From NCBI GenBank assembly GCA_913777945.1, contig CAJYTY010000008.1:310001-374000 (forward strand): a DNA stretch of 64,000 nucleotides, in the 5' to 3' direction. Source of the stretch: an uncultured Acinetobacter sp. GTDB lineage: Bacteria; Pseudomonadota; Gammaproteobacteria; Pseudomonadales; Moraxellaceae. Below, piece by piece: positions 40,517-48,714 of the stretch (its first letter is position 1; each line of letters starts with the position of its first letter). A program made the position numbers and the translations under genes. The notes beneath the pieces are model-generated. The model was not told where the DNA came from, searched no databases, and worked only from the letters and a program-made list of their open reading frames with translations.

Positions 40517-40556
40517 GCAGGTATGAAGTTTGGTCACGGAATACCTGCTTTTTTTT
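40517..40556 (+). terminator. Strong plus-strand intrinsic terminator
   Basis: GCAGGTAT (40517-40524) pairs with ATACCTGC (40541-40548), followed by eight T. It has no plus-strand gene upstream, so it either ends a small RNA antisense to the 29-codon ORF or insulates the creT candidate from read-through. In the minus-strand mRNA the same sequence is a 5' UTR hairpin. Confidence 0.75.
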
Positions 40557-40573
40557 ATGCCTTTTCATAAATT

Positions 40574-40602
40574 AAGATATATTTGTCCAAAATTCTTGTC
40601 AA
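40574..40602 (-). promoter_or_regulatory. Minus-strand promoter for the 29- and 72-residue genes
   Basis: Perfect -35 TTGACA (40602-40597), 17-bp spacer, -10 TATCTT (40579-40574). Expected start near 40567, giving a leader of about 100 nt before the GGAGGA site. Its -35 overlaps the -35 of the divergent creT promoter. Confidence 0.6.
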
Positions 40603-40626
40603 GCATTATTTTTAGTCAAATAAAAT
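40596..40626 (+). promoter_or_regulatory. Candidate creT promoter
   Basis: -35 TTGTCA (40596-40601) and -10 TAAAAT (40621-40626) with a 19-bp spacer, or AATAAA (40619-40624) with 17 bp. Expected start about 40632, inside the protospacer matched by the mini-array guide. Confidence 0.5.
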
Positions 40627-40656
40627 TTTTCTATCAATCATACCTAAGTATTAAGG
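40626..40656 (-). promoter_or_regulatory. Protospacer with CC PAM matched by the creA guide
   Basis: On the minus strand CC at 40656-40655 is followed by a sequence matching the guide at 40753-40781 at 19 of its first 23 positions. Mismatches are at 6, 12, 13 and 14; positions 6 and 12 are flipped out of the heteroduplex in type I-F. Seed 1-5 and 7-11 are perfect. The site covers the predicted start of creT. Confidence 0.8.
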
Positions 40657-40725
40657 GTGTTAATTTTTTAAATGAATTTCAAGTATTCCTTATTAGGATT
40701 TGTTATAATAAAATTCCTTACATAG
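40632..40725 (+). ncRNA. creT: Candidate creT toxin RNA
   Basis: Boundaries are estimates. A transcript starting near 40632 would hold AAGGG (40653-40657) and a 17-codon ORF, ATG 40672 to TAG 40725, beginning MNFKYSLLGF and containing two consecutive rare Ile ATA codons. CreT RNAs described for other CRISPR loci are toxic through short ORFs with tandem rare codons that sequester a tRNA; the AUA pair fits that idea. The gap from AAGGG to ATG (14 nt) is long, so the translated part is uncertain. Toxicity is inference. Confidence 0.5.
40701..40709 (+). promoter_or_regulatory. Extended -10 promoter of the mini-array
   Basis: TGTTATAAT (40701-40709) is a perfect extended -10 (TGnTATAAT). Expected start near 40716, 9 bp before the first repeat-like copy. 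No good -35 is needed for this class and none is seen. Confidence 0.65.
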
Positions 40726-40866
40726 TTCGCTATCGAATAGATAGTTGAGAAATTAATGCTTAGCATTGATTGATATGTGATTTTTGCCATCGCATAGATG
40801 GTTTAGAATATAGGGCTATTCTAATCTTAAGTTTTAACATTCGCTACTAACTAAAAGATTCAGAAA
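40716..40866 (+). ncRNA. creA: creA-like mini-CRISPR antitoxin RNA
   Basis: Three repeat-like copies on the plus strand at an exact 57-bp period. The copy at 40725-40752 matches 22 of 28 bases of the array repeat, 40782-40809 matches 23, and 40839-40866 matches 17. In the first two the 5-bp Cas6f hairpin is intact although bases changed: pair 6-20 is C-G instead of T-A in both, and in the first copy pair 7-19 is T-A instead of C-G. The third has lost the hairpin. Guide 1 is 40753-40781 (29 nt), with handle UUGAGAAA; guide 2 is 40810-40838. Guide 1 matches the creT promoter. It should be bound by Csy1-3/Cas6f and repress creT. Confidence 0.8.
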
Positions 40867-40898
40867 GCCTTATTTCTTCTTTAAAAGTAATTTTGAAA

Positions 40899-40926
40899 GT
40901 TGCTCATCATGTAGACCATTTATAAA
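40899..40926 (+). repeat. Decayed CRISPR repeat copy
   Basis: Matches 20 of 28 bases of the array repeat, exactly 60 bp after the copy at 40839 (so a canonical 32-nt spacer at 40867-40898). Stem pairs 7-19 and 8-18 are broken, so Cas6f cleavage is unlikely. It indicates that the mini-array is the remnant of a normal CRISPR array. Confidence 0.6.
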
Positions 40927-41049
40927 AGTCCATCCAATGCTTAAGGCGACATATTTTGTCGTTAAAAAACAGTATTAAGCTGATCAAAACTTTCTCTTTT
41001 TAAAACAAAAGATTATATTTTTACTATATTTAAAATTAAATCATAAACT
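40927..41049 (+). promoter_or_regulatory. Region upstream of cas2-3
   Basis: 123 bp, AT-rich, should hold the cas2-3 promoter. Late AT-rich segments such as TATATT (41024) are possible -10 elements. No clear ribosome site precedes the ATG at 41050. Confidence 0.35.
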
Positions 41050-44000
41050 ATGCATGTCATTTTCATCTCGGCTTGTGAAAAAAGAGCTTTAAAGAAAACT
41101 CGAGCGATTTTGGATAGCTATGCTATTCGTACAGGACATTTGTCTTGGCAAGCACCAATGACAATGGACGGCTTAAAAGAAATTCGTAGCGCATTAAAAA
41201 AGGTAGCCACCCGACAAACTGCTGTAGCCGCTTACATTAATTTTGGTGTACGCAGAATGAAGCTTGCATGGGTTGTTGGAGCAAAACATAAATTTGCCCA
41301 TAACGGTGCATATCCAGTTGCATCAACTAAAAAACAGCAAAAACTACTGATGCTAGATGAATGGGTCAAAGCAAGTAGCTTGTTGGCGGGTGCAGCAGGA
41401 GACATGCATGATATTGGTAAGGCATCCCAACATTTTCAGAAGAAATTAAGCCCAGAAATGGCAGGACAAAAAATTAGAGATGATATTCGACATGAATGGT
41501 TGTCTTTAAAACTATTACAACAACTCAGAAAAAATGGATGGGACTGGCAGCTTGCTTGGAAAAATTTAGATAAAGGGTTAGATAAATTTACTTTAGGTGA
41601 TCGACAAGAAATAGAGCAGGGAATTCAAAACGAATTAGAAGCAGTGGATTATTTGGTTGTTACGCATCATGGTTTATTAGGAGTCGAAGAGGCTTTAAAA
41701 AATGATCCACTTGCATTACCCAATTATGAAAATCATGTTCGTACATTAGTTCCAAGTTTAGAACAAATGAGCTGTGCAGGTGAGTTGCCAGACTCTATTT
41801 TTAAAAGTCATCAAAAACGTATGCAGCGTTTAACTGAATTATTATCACAACAAAAAACAGATCAGCTTTTATATTGGAAAGCTTTAGTACTGCATTCACG
41901 AGCAGCATTGATTCATGCTGATCATATTGTCTCTGCACAGCAGTATTCTGTACAAAAGCCTGAAAATATTACATTATTTGCAAATACAAAACTTAAAACT
42001 ATAGACCATGATAAGAAAGCCAAATTACAAGATCAGCCACTAGAATGGCATTTACACCAAGTTGGAGATCGGGCTTCACGTATTGCAGTTCAAATGATGA
42101 CTGATTTGAGTTTATCAGGGCTTTGTGAGCAAACAGTTGAATATATTTGTCAGCCCACCACTCATCCGCATTTTCAATGGCAGAACATTGCAGCAAATGC
42201 ATTGCAAAAAAATATACAGAAGCACCCTGAAACACCAGCACTCATACTCAACATAGCAGGAACTGGAAGCGGTAAAACGCGTATGAATTTGCGTGCTGCT
42301 AGCACTTTACGGCCAGATGATACAAGACTAGCAATTGCGCTTAATTTGCGCTCTCTCACTTTACAGACTGGACACGCGCTTAAAACATCAATGAATCTGT
42401 CTGATGATGAAATTGCTGTGATTATTGGCGACACGATCACACAGACTTTATTTGATCAAAGTAAAGAAAAAATTGAGTTCGTTGATGAAGATGAAAATCG
42501 TCCTGAACCTATTTTCGACGCATGGGGTGAAGACTGTAATTTACCAGATTGGCTACATCCATTATTTACAATTGAAAAAAATGGACGCAAAGTTTTAGAT
42601 CAAAAAGAAACAACCATTCTGGCTTCGCCATTACTGGTTTCAACCATTGATTATCTGATTGCAGCAGGTGAGCCACATCAACAAGGACATCATGTTAAGG
42701 CATTACTTAGGATAATGACTAGTGATTTGATTTTAGATGAGGTAGATGGCTATGAGCCTAAAGCACTGATTGCAGTATTGCGCTTAGTTCAGCTCGCTGC
42801 ATTCTACGGTCGGAACGTAATTTGTTCATCGGCAACCTTATCACTGACGGTTGCCAAAACAATTCATCGGGCGTTTGAGTCAGGGATGCAAATGCGTGCG
42901 GCTCTCTATGGAAATGAGAAGAAATCAATCATTGCAATTATTGATAACGAGCTTAAACCACAAGTTTGGTTAGAGCAGTCAAATCAAAACTCAGAATTTG
43001 AGACTCGCTACCAAAATCATTTGGATAGCTTGCAAATTCAATTACTTTATAAACCTACTTATCGATTGGCTCAGCTGTTTTCATTGCCTGAAACTACAGT
43101 GTTATCTTGGAAACAGTCGGTATTGGAAGGAGTAAAGCAACTTCATCAAGCGCATGCATGGCATTTTAAAAAGACCGAAAAGAAAATTTCTTTGGGGCTT
43201 ATACGAGTAGCGAATATCAAACATGCAATTCGTCTTGCCCAATTTTTATCAGATCATTTATCTGAGGCAAAAATCGCTTGTTACCATGCAAATGACTGGC
43301 TTATCTCAAGATTTTATAAAGAGCAACGTCTAGATCAGCTTTTGACTCGTCATAAAGATGGAAAAAAAAGAAAAACTGGTAATGAGCAGATCGAGCAAGA
43401 TGATGAAATTATTGATCTCATTCAAAAATCTAGTTCTTTAAATATTCCATTTATTGTGATTGCAACACCAGTGGAAGAAGTCGGGCGAGATCATGATTTT
43501 GATTGGGCTATTATTGATGCATCAAGCGTACAATCAATTGTACAAACGGCTGGTCGAGTGAATCGTCATCGATTAGAGAAAGTAAATCAGCCCAATATTA
43601 TGATTCCTGAGTGGAATTATCGTTATTGCGAGCAACATGATATCGAAAAACGAAAGCAGAAAAGCAAACAACGTCATCCAGTCTTTATATATCCTGGTTA
43701 TGAGGGATATGGTGTATCTGCAACTTCAACGTATTCATCTCAAACTTTAAGCGAACTTTTACCGTGGGATCATCAATCTCAATTAATTATTAATGCTCGA
43801 TTACGTTTTGATCAAGTGAGTTGTCTATTTGCTAAGTTAGATGATGAGCAAATCAAGAACTTTTGTAAAAACTATTTTAATGATCAAGGAGAACAGTTAT
43901 TTTCTCGGTCAGATGTCGATGCAAGTATCATGACAGAAAACATTTATAAGATGACGCCTTTACGTGATCGTAATTATCAAGAAACTTATGTGTTTGAGTG

Positions 44001-44286
44001 GTCTGATTGCTTAATTGTAAAAAAGCAAGTGTATGGTTTTGATGAAAAAGCCACAAAAACTTTAAAGTATCCAAAATATGGTTTGGTATGGAACCAAGTG
44101 AAGTTTGAAGAAATTCCTCCAAAACCTCAAGCATGGTTATCACTTACGCCGCAACAAATGGAAGATTATTGTTTCAAGCATCAAATCACCAATGAACAAG
44201 GCTGCCGTATATCCTTAACACCTTATAGTAGGGATGATGTGACAACTTGGTCCTATGATTATGGTTTTGGCGTTTTTGCACATTAA
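41050..44286 (+). CDS. cas3: Cas2-3 fusion helicase-nuclease (type I-F)
   Basis: 1078 residues. Residues about 1-90 are the Cas2 domain that type I-F fuses to Cas3. The HD nuclease has H120-D121 (MHDIGK), HH in VVTHHGLLG and HADH. The helicase has TGSGKT (405-410), DEVD (563-566), SSATL and the GRVNRH motif VI (835-840). It degrades DNA opened by Cascade and, with Cas1, acquires spacers. It is transcribed away from the csy-cas1 operon, with the CreTA-like module between. A bidirectional terminator follows. Confidence 0.95.
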   Translation: MHVIFISACEKRALKKTRAILDSYAIRTGHLSWQAPMTMDGLKEIRSALKKVATRQTAVAAYINFGVRRMKLAWVVGAKHKFAHNGAYPVASTKKQQKLLMLDEWVKASSLLAGAAGDMHDIGKASQHFQKKLSPEMAGQKIRDDIRHEWLSLKLLQQLRKNGWDWQLAWKNLDKGLDKFTLGDRQEIEQGIQNELEAVDYLVVTHHGLLGVEEALKNDPLALPNYENHVRTLVPSLEQMSCAGELPDSIFKSHQKRMQRLTELLSQQKTDQLLYWKALVLHSRAALIHADHIVSAQQYSVQKPENITLFANTKLKTIDHDKKAKLQDQPLEWHLHQVGDRASRIAVQMMTDLSLSGLCEQTVEYICQPTTHPHFQWQNIAANALQKNIQKHPETPALILNIAGTGSGKTRMNLRAASTLRPDDTRLAIALNLRSLTLQTGHALKTSMNLSDDEIAVIIGDTITQTLFDQSKEKIEFVDEDENRPEPIFDAWGEDCNLPDWLHPLFTIEKNGRKVLDQKETTILASPLLVSTIDYLIAAGEPHQQGHHVKALLRIMTSDLILDEVDGYEPKALIAVLRLVQLAAFYGRNVICSSATLSLTVAKTIHRAFESGMQMRAALYGNEKKSIIAIIDNELKPQVWLEQSNQNSEFETRYQNHLDSLQIQLLYKPTYRLAQLFSLPETTVLSWKQSVLEGVKQLHQAHAWHFKKTEKKISLGLIRVANIKHAIRLAQFLSDHLSEAKIACYHANDWLISRFYKEQRLDQLLTRHKDGKKRKTGNEQIEQDDEIIDLIQKSSSLNIPFIVIATPVEEVGRDHDFDWAIIDASSVQSIVQTAGRVNRHRLEKVNQPNIMIPEWNYRYCEQHDIEKRKQKSKQRHPVFIYPGYEGYGVSATSTYSSQTLSELLPWDHQSQLIINARLRFDQVSCLFAKLDDEQIKNFCKNYFNDQGEQLFSRSDVDASIMTENIYKMTPLRDRNYQETYVFEWSDCLIVKKQVYGFDEKATKTLKYPKYGLVWNQVKFEEIPPKPQAWLSLTPQQMEDYCFKHQITNEQGCRISLTPYSRDDVTTWSYDYGFGVFAH

Positions 44287-44288
44287 GA

Positions 44289-44320
44289 AAAAACGCTGCT
44301 TCTTACGAAACAGCGTTTTT
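44289..44320. terminator. Bidirectional intrinsic terminator
   Basis: AAAAACGCTG (44289-44298) and CAGCGTTTTT (44311-44320) between the convergent cas2-3 and pirin genes; T-runs on both strands. Confidence 0.85.
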
Positions 44321-44335
44321 CAGATCCAACTTCAA

Positions 44336-45025
44336 TCAAGCGGGTAAATCAAACCAAATCATTTCACTGTCTTCAAGCGCATTAATCGCTGTTTTTTCAT
44401 TAAACAGCAGCGCATCTCCCGCTTTTACAATTTGGTCTTCAATCATAATTTGACCCGATACCACATGCACAAAATTATGTTTTTTGGTGGTCGCAATTTC
44501 AAGTGATTGTCCAGCCTCAAGCACCGCAGCTTTAACCTCAGCATTCTGACGAATAAACATCGGTGCAGTATCATCTGGGCCTACAATCAAATGCCACTGA
44601 TTCGGTGCAGCATGCGGGTCAAGCTTGATTTGCTGATAACTCGGCTCGGCATTACGGACATTTGGTTGAATCCAGATTTGAAACAAATGTACCGGTTCAT
44701 CCGTGTTATTGATTTCACTGTGCTGAACACCCGTACCTGCACTCATCAATTGCCATTCACCCGCATGGATGTACTCTTCGTTGCCCATACTGTCGCGATG
44801 CGTTAAACGGCCATGCGTGACATAGGTCAGAATTTCCATATTGTCATGTGGGTGAGTACCAAATCCGTTATTTGCGGCAATGGTATCGTCATTAATCACA
44901 CGAAGTGGCCCAACTCCCATATATTTCGGGTTGTACCAGCTACCAAATGAAAAGCTGTGATAGGTATTTAGCCAACCAGCTTGGACATGACCACGGTTTT
45001 CACTGCGATGTAGATAAGCATTCAT
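44336..45025 (-). CDS. Pirin family protein
   Basis: 229 residues from the ATG at 45025, which has GGGAGA upstream; the open frame extends to 45073. Bicupin protein with the pirin metal ligands in THPHDNMEI and GVQHSE. Some pirins are quercetinases or stress-related regulators; the substrate cannot be told from sequence. Stands alone on the minus strand. Confidence 0.85.
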   Translation of the reverse strand: MNAYLHRSENRGHVQAGWLNTYHSFSFGSWYNPKYMGVGPLRVINDDTIAANNGFGTHPHDNMEILTYVTHGRLTHRDSMGNEEYIHAGEWQLMSAGTGVQHSEINNTDEPVHLFQIWIQPNVRNAEPSYQQIKLDPHAAPNQWHLIVGPDDTAPMFIRQNAEVKAAVLEAGQSLEIATTKKHNFVHVVSGQIMIEDQIVKAGDALLFNEKTAINALEDSEMIWFDLPA

Positions 45026-45190
45026 GCGGTATCTCCCAAATATTGTCGTTCTTTCATGAGAGTAGATTAACAAGATTGAATATCGCCAAAAACCATAGAA
45101 TCAGAACAAATTGTCCTAAATTTAGTACGGTATTCTGCCAACGTATAAACATACATTAATTATAGGACAATTTATTTTTATCTCGAAAAT

Positions 45191-45218
45191 AAAAAAGCCT
45201 GCACGTGCAGGCTTTTTT
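45191..45218. terminator. Bidirectional intrinsic terminator
   Basis: Perfect 28-bp palindrome: six A, GCCTGCAC, GTGCAGGC, six T. It lies 12 bp past the stop of the minus-strand L,D-transpeptidase gene. Confidence 0.85.
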
Positions 45219-45229
45219 AAGAAGCAAAA

Positions 45230-46567
45230 TTATTCTAAGAAACGAACAGTTACACCACTACGCACCTTGTTACCCAAGTCGTTGGCATCCCAGTTGGTTA
45301 AACGGATACATCCGTGAGATGCAGTTTTAGAAATAGCAGATGGATTAGGTGTACCATGAATACCAAATGATTTCTTGCTCAAGCCAATCCAGATATTCCC
45401 TACAGGGCCATTCGGGCCTGGTGGTAAAGAAAGTGGCTTTAAGTTATTGCCTTGAACAAAGTTACTTGGCGAGTAGCTATACCACGGATTACGTGCCACA
45501 CCCACCACTTTGTAAGTACCTGCTGGTGACGGTGTATCGCTACTACCAATCGTTGCAGGGAAAGAGGCAATCATCTGGTTGCGGCTATTAAAGAGATACA
45601 ACTGACGTGCGCCTTTGTGCGCAATAATCAAGTGAATGTCTTCTGGTAAATCGTTGCGCACATTCGCCACAATGATTTTTTCGCCGGCCTTTTTAAAGGT
45701 TGCCTTTGGATTTAACTTTTTCAAAAAGTCTTCATCCATATGGAATTTTTCACCCAGCATTTCGGTCACACGTACATAGTACAAACCTTTCATTTTGGCT
45801 TGTTGTGCGTAATCGTGCGGAATAGACGCCGCATACGGACCTTTCAAGTCATCTTCAGTCAGGGTGTATTCAACATAAGCCGGTTTGTTTTGTTTGGCCA
45901 ATAATGCATCCCACGTTTCTTTGGTGAGTTCGCCTGTGGCTTTTAAACCGTTCATTTGTTGAAACGAAGACAACGCCTTTAATGTATTCATGCCGCTGGT
46001 ACCATCAATAGCACCTGGAGAAGCATGAGTATTATTTAGCATGACTTGCGCGCGTGCATAGACTGGAAATTGACCACGGCCGATATTTTCATACCAGTCG
46101 GCATTATTGAGGCTGTCTAGCGTCCAGGTCACTTTTGCGGGTGCCTGAGCAGTCTTGCTGCTTGCTGCTGTTTTTGCCGCTGGTGCGCTTGAAGGAGCTG
46201 CACCTGTGTCGGCTTGCTTATCTTCTGTGCTTTCAAGACGCTGTAACGTTGCCGACGCTTGATTCAGATCTTTTTCTTCTTGCGCTGTAATAGGTGCGCT
46301 ATCTGGAGCAGATGCCGCAACTGGTGCAGAAGCAGCAGCCGGGCTCGATGCCGCAGATGCATTACGCGCAGCAGTCACAGGCTTATAATTGACTGTGTTG
46401 CTAGATTTGGTCGATGCATCTACAGCAAGTGGATCAATCGGATCTTGAACTAAATCTGTACTACGAACGACTTTAGGATGCAACGGTTGCTCAACCGTTG
46501 AAGCCGCGAAAACTGTACCGCTAATGATGCAGCTTAGACTCAATGCGAGTAAAGAGCGAACAAACAT
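45230..46567 (-). CDS. L,D-transpeptidase (YkuD) with peptidoglycan-binding domain
   Basis: 445 residues from the ATG at 46567 (AAGG 9 bases upstream). An N-terminal signal peptide ends at about VFAAS. A low-complexity Ala/Ser/Pro-rich linker (about 65-145) leads to a peptidoglycan-binding domain (about 170-235) and the C-terminal YkuD domain with FGIHGTP and SHGCIR, nucleophile Cys420. It forms 3-3 cross-links or attaches molecules to peptidoglycan in the periplasm. Divergent from hemE. Confidence 0.9.
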   Translation of the reverse strand: MFVRSLLALSLSCIISGTVFAASTVEQPLHPKVVRSTDLVQDPIDPLAVDASTKSSNTVNYKPVTAARNASAASSPAAASAPVAASAPDSAPITAQEEKDLNQASATLQRLESTEDKQADTGAAPSSAPAAKTAASSKTAQAPAKVTWTLDSLNNADWYENIGRGQFPVYARAQVMLNNTHASPGAIDGTSGMNTLKALSSFQQMNGLKATGELTKETWDALLAKQNKPAYVEYTLTEDDLKGPYAASIPHDYAQQAKMKGLYYVRVTEMLGEKFHMDEDFLKKLNPKATFKKAGEKIIVANVRNDLPEDIHLIIAHKGARQLYLFNSRNQMIASFPATIGSSDTPSPAGTYKVVGVARNPWYSYSPSNFVQGNNLKPLSLPPGPNGPVGNIWIGLSKKSFGIHGTPNPSAISKTASHGCIRLTNWDANDLGNKVRSGVTVRFLE

Positions 46568-46769
46568 GCACTTCAACCTTAAGAATTATTCATATTTCAG
46601 GGTATAAAACATTGCAAGTATTACAGAAATTAATTGGCGATGCAGTATTTGTTTTGTGTAAATCCTGCTTTCCCGAGTGTTTGTATAATTTCTCGGATTT
46701 TGCCCTTATTCATGGCCAATTCTTTTTGTTATTATGCGATCAAGATAAGTATTTAGATTGAGAAAGTAA

Positions 46770-47843
46770 ATGACGGCTTTAAAAAATGATCGTTTTCTAC
46801 GTGCTTTATTGCAGGAGCCCGTCGATACCACACCAGTCTGGATGATGCGTCAGGCAGGTCGTTATTTACCAGAATATCGTCAAACACGCGCTCAGGCGGG
46901 TGACTTTTTATCGCTTTGCAAAAATACCGAATTCGCTTGTGAAGTGACTTTACAACCTTTACGTCGCTACGATCTCGATGCCGCAATTTTATTCTCCGAT
47001 ATTCTTACCATTCCCGATGCATTGGGGCTTGGGCTTTATTTCGAAGCGGGTGAAGGGCCAAAATTTAAAAAAACCATCCGTAGTGAACAAGATGTGCTGG
47101 CATTGCCAAATTTCAATGCTGCATCCGATTTAGACTATGTCATGAATGCGGTATCAACCATCCGTTCGGCACTGGGCGGGCAAGTGCCGTTGATTGGTTT
47201 TTCTGGTAGCCCGTGGACATTGGCCACCTATATGGTCGAAGGCGGATCAAGTAAGGATTTTCGTTACACCAAATACATGATGTATGCGCAGCCAGAAGTG
47301 TTGCATGCTTTACTCGACCGACTTGCTGTGGCAGTAATTGATTACTTAAATGCTCAAATCGATGCAGGTGCACAGGCAGTTCAGATTTTTGACAGTTGGG
47401 GCGGCGCTCTGGCACATCGTGAATACCATGAGTTTTCGCTTAATTACATGCGTAAAATCGTGGCTGGTCTAAAGCGTGAAAATGATGGTCGTCGTGTTCC
47501 GGTGATTATATTCACTAAAGGCGGCGGTCAGTGGCTTGAGCCGATGGTGGCATCTGGCGCAGATGCTTTAGGTCTCGACTGGACCACGCCATTAAATGTG
47601 GCGCGTCAAACCGTGGCAGGGCGGGTGGCTTTACAAGGTAATCTCGATCCGGCTGTACTGTATGGTAACGCCGAGAGTATTCAAAAATCGGTGAAAGCCA
47701 TGCTCGATGATGCCTATGCCAATGGTGAAAAAACTGGCTATGTGGCCAATCTTGGTCATGGTATTACGCAATGGGTCAATCCAGATCAACCCAAAATCTT
47801 TGTCGATACCGTACATGAGTACAGCGCGAAATATTTAGGATAA
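46770..47843 (+). CDS. hemE: Uroporphyrinogen decarboxylase
   Basis: 357 residues, full length. Signature segments are [16 protein letters not shown] at the N-terminus, [13 protein letters not shown] with the catalytic Asp, and [17 protein letters not shown]. It converts uroporphyrinogen III to coproporphyrinogen III in heme synthesis. The next gene follows after 7 bp. Confidence 0.95.
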   Translation: MTALKNDRFLRALLQEPVDTTPVWMMRQAGRYLPEYRQTRAQAGDFLSLCKNTEFACEVTLQPLRRYDLDAAILFSDILTIPDALGLGLYFEAGEGPKFKKTIRSEQDVLALPNFNAASDLDYVMNAVSTIRSALGGQVPLIGFSGSPWTLATYMVEGGSSKDFRYTKYMMYAQPEVLHALLDRLAVAVIDYLNAQIDAGAQAVQIFDSWGGALAHREYHEFSLNYMRKIVAGLKRENDGRRVPVIIFTKGGGQWLEPMVASGADALGLDWTTPLNVARQTVAGRVALQGNLDPAVLYGNAESIQKSVKAMLDDAYANGEKTGYVANLGHGITQWVNPDQPKIFVDTVHEYSAKYLG

Positions 47844-47850
47844 GCCACTC

Positions 47851-48672
47851 GTGTACCCACTCAAACTCACGTGTTTATTTGGATTTAAGGCAGCTTCGGC
47901 TGCCTTGTTTGGTTTATTGCTCTTGATTGCATTTGCGCTCACTGCGCCCATGGGCAGTCGGGAGTACTACGGTTTTTTTCGTTATGACTATTTGCTGTTT
48001 TATGCGGTTATTATTCAGATCTGCCTGATTTACCTCAAGTTAGAGTCGTGGGCAGAAGTACGTGTGATCGCATTATTTCATCTCATGGCGATGGTCATGG
48101 AGATATTTCTAACGCATCCTGCAATTGCTTCATGGCAGTATCCACAGCCCGCAGTATTCCGGCTCTGGACGGTTCCGCTGTTTGCGGGCTTTATGTACTC
48201 TGCGGTAGGGAGTTTTTTTGCACGTTCGCTACGCTTGTACTCGGTATCTTTCACAAGGTTGCCTACATTTGGCCTGATGATCGGTTTAGCGGTGTTGTCT
48301 TATTTGAATTTCATGACCAAATTTTTTGTGCCCGATATCCGCTACGTTCTTTTTGCGGTCAGTGTGGTCATGTTTTGGAAAACGCGTTTAAGCTTTCAGC
48401 TCGATCAAAAACGATTTAATTTGCCGATGTTACCTGTCTTGATTTTGCTGGCCTTTCTCATTTGGATAGCAGAGAACATCAGTACATTTTATAAGATCTG
48501 GCTTTACCCCAGTCAGGTCGATGCGTGGCATATGGTGGGCTGGGGCAAGCTCGGATCGTGGTACTTATTACTCTTATTAAGTCTGGTGCTTGTCCTCAAG
48601 ATACTGGGTCAGCGCAGTGCCAACGGTTCGTGGCAGTTGCATGCTCAGCATCAAGCAAACGCAAATCGTTAA
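47851..48672 (+). CDS. DUF817 integral membrane protein
   Basis: 273 residues from a GTG (AGGA 10 bases upstream). Seven or eight hydrophobic segments, with FLTHPAIASWQYPQPAVFRLWTVPLFAGFMYSAVGS and FWKTRLSF typical of the DUF817 (YoaT-like) family, which has no known function. Possibly co-transcribed with hemE; nothing links it to heme. Confidence 0.75.
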   Translation: MYPLKLTCLFGFKAASAALFGLLLLIAFALTAPMGSREYYGFFRYDYLLFYAVIIQICLIYLKLESWAEVRVIALFHLMAMVMEIFLTHPAIASWQYPQPAVFRLWTVPLFAGFMYSAVGSFFARSLRLYSVSFTRLPTFGLMIGLAVLSYLNFMTKFFVPDIRYVLFAVSVVMFWKTRLSFQLDQKRFNLPMLPVLILLAFLIWIAENISTFYKIWLYPSQVDAWHMVGWGKLGSWYLLLLLSLVLVLKILGQRSANGSWQLHAQHQANANR

Positions 48673-48676
48673 GCAT

Positions 48677-48708
48677 GTTGCTGCACTATAAAGTACAAGT
48701 GCAGCAAC
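48677..48708. terminator. Hairpin between convergent genes
   Basis: GTTGCTGCACT (48677-48687) and AGTGCAGCAAC (48698-48708), 11-bp perfect stem, between the DUF817 and dedA genes. No T-run. Confidence 0.5.
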
Positions 48709-48714
48709 CACTGG

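Noticed and set aside
40530..40748. 72-codon plus-strand ORF
   Set aside because: It starts inside the terminator stem, crosses the creT promoter and ends in the first repeat copy; no ribosome site.
40936..40943. AATGCTTA after CC upstream of cas2-3, resembling part of the mini-array guide
   Set aside because: Only 8 bases and shifted by two positions from the guide start, so the PAM is out of register; the match at 40626-40656 is far better.
40954..40981. A fifth decayed CRISPR repeat
   Set aside because: Only about 12 of 28 bases agree, near chance for AT-rich DNA.
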